Source: Prevotellaceae bacterium UBA4336
GTDB taxonomy: Bacteria > Bacteroidota > Bacteroidia > Bacteroidales > Bacteroidaceae
Direction of reading: 5' to 3'
Assembly (NCBI GenBank): GCA_002394305.1
Contig: DGTM01000025.1
Coordinates: 1 to 16,756, forward strand
DNA length: 16,756 bases
The notes under the pieces are model-generated. The model searched no databases, was not told the origin of the DNA, and saw only the letters and a program-made list of their open reading frames with translations. Position numbers and translations under genes: made by a program. Numbering within the stretch: the stretch's first letter is position 1; each line of letters opens with the position of its first letter. Positions 13,686-16,756 of this stretch are shown piece by piece.

Positions 13686-14430
13686 GTTGACAGCCATAGC
13701 AAAGATCAGGACCGACTTCCCTACGAAGTTCGGCGTGCCGCGCCAGAGCGGACTGGTCAAGGGGCTGAAGGGCACGATAGTCTTCGAGCCGGAGTTTCGC
13801 GACCCGGAGGCCTTGCGCGGCCTGGAAGGCTTCAGCCACATCTGGCTGCTTTGGGATTTCAGCGAAGCACGGCAAGACTCCTCCAAATCTTCCCTTAAAG
13901 GCGAGACTTCCTCCGCAGAAAAGGAGGGTCGGGGAGGGGCCTTCCGCCCGACGGTCCGCCCGCCGCGTCTGGGCGGCAACCGCCGTATGGGGGTGTGGGC
14001 CACGCGCAGTCCTTTCCGCCCCAACAGCATCGGACTCTCGTCGGTACGCATCGTGGGCATCCACCTGCACACCCCCGACGGTCCGGTCATCGAGGTGGAG
14101 GGAGCCGACCTGATTGACGGCACGCCCATCTTCGACATCAAGCCCTACCTTCCCTTCACCGACTGCCATCCCGACGCCCTCGGAGGTTTTGCCGAGGAGC
14201 AGAACCGTGAGCAGAAGCTGCTCGGGGTGAGTCTCTCCGAGGAGCTGCAGGCGGCCTTCGATGCCGAGCGGCTCGAGGCCCTTCGCGGCATACTGAGTGC
14301 CGACCCGCGCCCGCATTATCACGACGATGCCGCCCGCATCTATGCGATGGAGTTTGCGGGGCGGGAGGTGAAGTTCCGCGTCGCAAACGACGAAGCGCAG
14401 GCCTGGCTCGCAGGGGAAGACAGGCCGTAA
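13672..14430 (+). CDS. trmO: tRNA (t6A37) N6-methyltransferase TrmO, with an in-frame insertion
   Basis: The 252-aa product belongs to the TsaA/TrmO (YaeB) family, which methylates N6 of threonylcarbamoyl-adenosine 37 in tRNAs reading ACY codons, using S-adenosylmethionine. Family motifs are present: KFGVPRQSGLV (19-29), PTVRPPRLGGN (93-103), WATRSPFRPNSIGLS (109-123) and GADLIDGTPIFDIKPYLPF (144-162), followed by the usual C-terminal domain. Between WDFSEA and FRPTVRPP there are about 21-23 extra residues (67-89: polar, rich in S, K, E and G) compared with the E. coli protein, where this loop is about ten residues. The DNA of the insert (13870-13938) looks like a Bacteroidales intergenic repeat. 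The start ATG overlaps the MATE gene by 14 bp. The insert lies in a surface loop next to the active-site motif, so the enzyme may still work. Confidence 0.92.
   Translation: MNKYELTAIAKIRTDFPTKFGVPRQSGLVKGLKGTIVFEPEFRDPEALRGLEGFSHIWLLWDFSEARQDSSKSSLKGETSSAEKEGRGGAFRPTVRPPRLGGNRRMGVWATRSPFRPNSIGLSSVRIVGIHLHTPDGPVIEVEGADLIDGTPIFDIKPYLPFTDCHPDALGGFAEEQNREQKLLGVSLSEELQAAFDAERLEALRGILSADPRPHYHDDAARIYAMEFAGREVKFRVANDEAQAWLAGEDRP
13870..13938 (+). repeat. Repeat-like DNA inserted in frame in trmO
   Basis: The stretch contains CTCCTCCAAATCTTCCCTTA, then AAGGCGAGACTTCCTCCGC and ending GGAGGGTCGGGGAGGGG. It has strong purine/pyrimidine strand bias and CCTCC/GGAGG words, unlike the flanking codons. Strings of this type (CCTCC...CCCTTAAAGG...GGGGAGGGG) are familiar as intergenic repeats in Bacteroidales. 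The length, about 69 bp, keeps the frame. Assignment to a repeat family is from memory and needs a genome search. Confidence 0.6.
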
Positions 14431-14530
14431 TCTCCTACGCCGCAGGAAATAAACTTCCTCGCGTCGCATGGACAATTTCTCCGCAACATGATAACAACTT
14501 CCCCGCCACTCGCGATAAAACTATTTCAAA
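14431..14530. other. Intergenic segment without recognisable features
   Basis: This is the first 100 bases of the 361-bp space between the convergent trmO and sugar-kinase genes. I see no open frame, promoter or stem here. The rest of the space is filled by the repeats and hairpins listed separately. Confidence 0.6.
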
Positions 14531-14598
14531 GGCTTGGAAATATATTTTAGTGGCTCTGAAATATATTTCCAAGCCACTAAAATATATTTCCGTGCCAC
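14531..14598. repeat. AT-rich dyad with two competing stems (three copies of one motif)
   Basis: AAATATATTTCCAAGCCAC (14559-14577) and AAATATATTTCCGTGCCAC (14580-14598) are direct repeats 21 bp apart. GGCTTGGAAATATATTT (14531-14547) is the exact inverse of 14559-14575. In addition, GGAAATATATTTTAGTGGC (14536-14554) is the exact inverse of 14573-14591. The left arm can therefore pair with either of two right arms, but not both fully. Confidence 0.92.
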
Positions 14599-14607
14599 AG
14601 AAAAAGT

Positions 14608-14647
14608 TTTTCCCCGCGGGGTGACGAATTTGTTCCCGCGGGGAAAA
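14608..14647. terminator. GC-rich hairpin between convergent genes, possible bidirectional terminator
   Basis: TTTTCCCCGCGGG (14608-14620) pairs perfectly with CCCGCGGGGAAAA (14635-14647) over 13 bp with a 14-base loop. T-rich tracts lie on both flanks (AAGTTTTT before, GAAGTTTT after). The position between trmO and the convergent kinase gene fits a two-way terminator, though neither side has a classical uninterrupted T run directly after the stem. Confidence 0.5.
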
Positions 14648-14650
14648 GAA

Positions 14651-14802
14651 GTTTTGTCCTCAAAGAGAAGGCTTTGTATCCTCTGCGTGAGGGTTTAGTC
14701 TCCTCAGCGTGAAGACTTAGTCTCCTCTGGGTGAAGGCTTAGTCTCCTCTGGGTGAAGGCTTTTCGTCCTCAGCGTGAGGGCTTTTTGTCCTCAGTGTGA
14801 GG
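14651..14802. repeat. 22-bp tandem repeat, about seven copies, covering the kinase stop codon
   Basis: Units start at 14651 (20 bp, diverged), 14671, 14693, 14715, 14737, 14759 and 14781. The core is GCTTAGTCTCCTCTGGGTGAAG with variants such as TCCTCAGCGTGAGG. The units at 14715 and 14737 differ at only one position. The last unit contains the stop codon (14792-14794) and final codons of the PfkB kinase gene. The units abut with no spacers. Confidence 0.93.
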
Positions 14803-15985
14803 CTTTTGTCTGTTCGAGATACTGTTTGTAGAGGGGTTCGACGAGCTGCAGCTTCTCGCCCGGGCGGGTCTCGAAGAACGTGCCGCCGTAGTAGAAGCAG
14901 GCGTAGCCGCCGGAGACGATGCCCCAGCGACAGGCGTCCTGCAGGTCGAGCAGCCGACGGCTTTCGCGCTTCTGCCAGCACAGCGAGGCAATCACGCCGC
15001 CGGCGAAGTTGTCGCCGCAGCCGGTGCTGTCGCCTTTGTGTCCGCGCATGATTTCGGCTGTCACGGCCTCGGAGACAGGCAGCTTCGTGAGCGGTAGCTC
15101 GCCGAAGGGACTGCCCGCGGCACAGAGGTAGACGTCGCGCGAGCCGTTGGTGACGAGCACGGCCTTCGTGCCCAGTTGCATGAAGCACTGCACGGCTCCG
15201 GGGATGTCCGCTTGTCCGCTGAGCCGCAGCGCTTCCTCCTTGTCGACGATGAGCAGGTCCGTCTGTCTGTAGCTCTCGTCGCTACTGCCCAGGGGCCAGC
15301 GTGCATGGGGGTTCTTGCGCTCGTTGAGGGAGTCGTACACCGTGTTGACGACGGTCAGGGCTCCTTGCTGCCTGGCTTTCGCGAGCATCGTGTCGAGTGC
15401 CTCGTGGATGGGCGGCACGATGGCGGTCCCGCCGAAGACGCAGATGTCGGCGCGGTAGAAGTCGTCGTCCGGCTCCTGGGGTAGGTAGTGCCACGATGCG
15501 CCGATGGTGTTCACGAAGGTGCGTTCGCCGTGTCCGCCGTCGTAGTCCGGGTCGGAGAGGACAACGGTGGAGGCTGTCTCGGCACCCGGTTCGATGCGGT
15601 AGTGGCTGAGGTTGACGGGTGTGCGGCTGAGTGCTTCATGCAGGTGACTGCCCACCTCGTCGTCGCCCCGGCAGCCGTAGAAGCGCACCTCGGCAGCGTC
15701 GCCCGTGAGCTGTGCTGCATGGATGAGGGCCACGATGCACGGGCCGCCGATGTTCTCCTTGTCGGCCTGTCTGCCACCCGTCAGGGAGGGCAGCAGCGAG
15801 GCGAACTTCCTGCCTGCGAAGCGTTCCACCTCTTCCTCGAACTCCAGCTTGCCGGGCCAGAGTCCGCCGTCGCCCGGCTTGCGGCTCATGAGCGAGGTGA
15901 AGGCTTCCGACGAGAAGTCGATGTGGTCGTAGATGCGGTCCACCAGACAGCATCCGACGCCTGCTACGATGACCTTGCGTTCCAT
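14792..15985 (-). CDS. PfkB-family carbohydrate kinase
   Basis: The 397-aa product belongs to the ribokinase/PfkB superfamily, which phosphorylates sugars or nucleosides with ATP. The N-terminus VIVAGVGCCLVDRIYD is the family's opening strand. The second PfkB signature is GHKGDSTGCGDNFAGG (315-330), with D325 as the probable catalytic base and the preceding glycines forming the anion hole; the usual A in GAGD is C here. It is longer than most ribokinases (about 300-340 aa). It follows the lyxose/mannose-type isomerase after 13 bp on the same strand, so it probably phosphorylates the ketose made by that enzyme, such as D-fructose or D-xylulose. That substrate is inferred from the neighbour only. 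The C-terminal QTKASH and stop codon fall in a 22-bp repeat, so this end has probably been remodelled. Confidence 0.88.
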   Translation of the reverse strand: MERKVIVAGVGCCLVDRIYDHIDFSSEAFTSLMSRKPGDGGLWPGKLEFEEEVERFAGRKFASLLPSLTGGRQADKENIGGPCIVALIHAAQLTGDAAEVRFYGCRGDDEVGSHLHEALSRTPVNLSHYRIEPGAETASTVVLSDPDYDGGHGERTFVNTIGASWHYLPQEPDDDFYRADICVFGGTAIVPPIHEALDTMLAKARQQGALTVVNTVYDSLNERKNPHARWPLGSSDESYRQTDLLIVDKEEALRLSGQADIPGAVQCFMQLGTKAVLVTNGSRDVYLCAAGSPFGELPLTKLPVSEAVTAEIMRGHKGDSTGCGDNFAGGVIASLCWQKRESRRLLDLQDACRWGIVSGGYACFYYGGTFFETRPGEKLQLVEPLYKQYLEQTKASH

Positions 15986-15998
15986 GGTTCGGGTGGTT

Positions 15999-16676
15999 TC
16001 AGCTAAGGAACTTCGTGTAGTCGGAACACAGCAGGTGGAGCGGCTCTTCGTCCTCTATGATGTCGGGGAAGCGTCCTATCTGCTCGTGGAAGCGGTTGTC
16101 GGTCGTGTCGTCGTTGCACTGGCTCACCTCTCCCACCATGACGGTGCCTGTCCCCGGCTCGCCGTAGAAGCGGTGATAGAGGTACTGGGTCATGCACATG
16201 CTCTGGCCGGGCGTGAGGACAATCTTGCCGCCGGGCTCCACGACATGCTCCAGTCCGTCGATGAGCACGTGGACCGGTGTGTCGGCGAACTGCTCCTTCT
16301 CGTCGGCGTTGTACAGTTCGATGGCCAGGTTGCCGCCGCCTCGGTTGATGATGTCCTCCATCTTCGACCAGTGGAAGTGCATCGGTGTCTCCTGATTCTC
16401 CTGCACAATCATGATTTTCTCAGCGTAGGGCTTCTTGTCCACGCCGTACTTGCCGTTGCGCAGTGTGAAGAGGAAGAGTCCGCGCTGCAGGAAGTTGCCC
16501 GAGCCGAAGTCTGTGATGTCCCATCCCAGCATGCGCTCGGTGATGTAGCCCACGCGGCTGCGGTTCTGCTTCCAGTCTGCAAGGCTCCAGTTTGCCCACT
16601 CGGGCAGTACGAACTGACGTGAAGCCAGGAATGCCTCGGCATCCCGGATAATCTGGTTGATTTCGCTCCGTTTCAT
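15999..16676 (-). CDS. D-lyxose ketol-isomerase family sugar isomerase (cupin)
   Basis: The 225-aa product matches the D-lyxose isomerase family in length and motifs. The cupin metal site is visible as H100 and H102 (PMHFHWSK), E107 (KMEDIINRGGG) and, later, H168 (QYLYHRFYGEPG). Characterised members interconvert D-lyxose with D-xylulose and D-mannose with D-fructose using a divalent metal such as Mn2+; which sugar is used here cannot be told from sequence. It is cytoplasmic, with no signal peptide. It is the first gene of a two-gene unit with the PfkB kinase 13 bp downstream, giving isomerisation then phosphorylation of a free sugar. No promoter box is clear in the 80 bp between its start and the window edge, which instead holds a 12-bp tandem repeat. 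Confidence 0.88.
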   Translation of the reverse strand: MKRSEINQIIRDAEAFLASRQFVLPEWANWSLADWKQNRSRVGYITERMLGWDITDFGSGNFLQRGLFLFTLRNGKYGVDKKPYAEKIMIVQENQETPMHFHWSKMEDIINRGGGNLAIELYNADEKEQFADTPVHVLIDGLEHVVEPGGKIVLTPGQSMCMTQYLYHRFYGEPGTGTVMVGEVSQCNDDTTDNRFHEQIGRFPDIIEDEEPLHLLCSDYTKFLS

Positions 16677-16714
16677 AGTATTACGATGTTTGATAGGTTA
16701 ATGATTCAACTTTC

Positions 16715-16750
16715 GGAAGTAAAAGAGGAAGTAAAAAAGGAAGTAAACTC
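16715..16750. repeat. 12-bp tandem repeat (GGAAGTAAAAGA), three units
   Basis: GGAAGTAAAAGA (16715-16726), GGAAGTAAAAAA (16727-16738) and GGAAGTAAACTC (16739-16750) run head to tail, about 40 bp before the start codon of the isomerase gene. The array reaches almost to the window edge and may continue past it. Confidence 0.85.
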
Positions 16751-16756
16751 GCTTCG

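Noticed and set aside
12321..14141. Open frame of about 606 codons opposite the MATE and trmO genes
   Set aside because: It spans two real genes on the other strand, which a genuine gene would not be expected to do without disturbing both, and shows no domain.
14651..14802. CRISPR array
   Set aside because: The 22-bp units abut directly with no spacers, there are no cas genes, and the array overlaps a gene end.
1..16756. Prophage, integrative element or insertion sequence
   Set aside because: No transposase, integrase, phage or conjugation genes were seen, and no terminal inverted repeats flank a gene block.

Overview
The window looks like a Bacteroidales chromosome, most likely from the Prevotellaceae. 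Promoters are of the Bacteroidota type (TTTG, about 20 bp, TAnnTTTGC). Start codons lack clear Shine-Dalgarno sequences. One secreted protein ends in the C-terminal tail common in Prevotella and Bacteroides (around YNVAGQRV...KGIFIQNGKK). The glycogen synthase is a GT3-type enzyme, and intergenic spaces are full of short-unit repeats. The species assignment is inference; no rRNA or marker gene is present.

Left part (1-3300). About 415 bp of a ~145-bp tandem repeat lies in front of a short membrane-anchored J-domain protein. Then come two secreted cohesin-like proteins in tandem behind a textbook promoter, one with a C-terminal dockerin and one with a sorting-type tail, closed by a strong terminator. 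A YefM/YoeB toxin-antitoxin pair with its own promoter follows, then a hairpin built from the same words as the left-hand repeat.

Middle, minus strand (7872 down to 3432). This is a probable operon, read right to left: a 138-aa exported protein of unknown function; a membrane tetraheme NapC/NirT-type cytochrome c fused to a SUMF1/FGE-like domain, overlapping it by 4 bp; a Tat-exported, probably lipid-anchored Gfo/Idh/MocA oxidoreductase; and a Tat-exported, probably lipid-anchored sugar isomerase/epimerase-type TIM barrel. Together they suggest periplasmic redox chemistry on sugars linked to the quinone/cytochrome chain. This is the most interesting system in the window.

Right part, plus strand (8046-14430). 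A GT3 glycogen synthase and a glycogen/alpha-glucan phosphorylase form the two halves of glycogen turnover. A MATE transporter and TrmO (tRNA t6A37 methyltransferase) follow and overlap tightly. TrmO carries an in-frame insertion of about 23 residues that looks like an intergenic repeat caught inside a gene. Far right, minus strand: a D-lyxose/D-mannose-type ketol-isomerase followed by a PfkB-family sugar kinase, an isomerase-kinase pair. The 361-bp gap between the convergent trmO and kinase genes holds a competing-stem dyad, a GC-rich hairpin and seven ~22-bp tandem repeats that run over the kinase stop codon.

A recurring theme is that several genes are preceded, within about 60 bp of the start codon, by a different short-unit tandem repeat (7, 9 or 12 bp, or the 9-bp-based ~145-bp unit). 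One 9-bp family (TATAAGACC) occurs in front of two unrelated genes in the same orientation relative to transcription.
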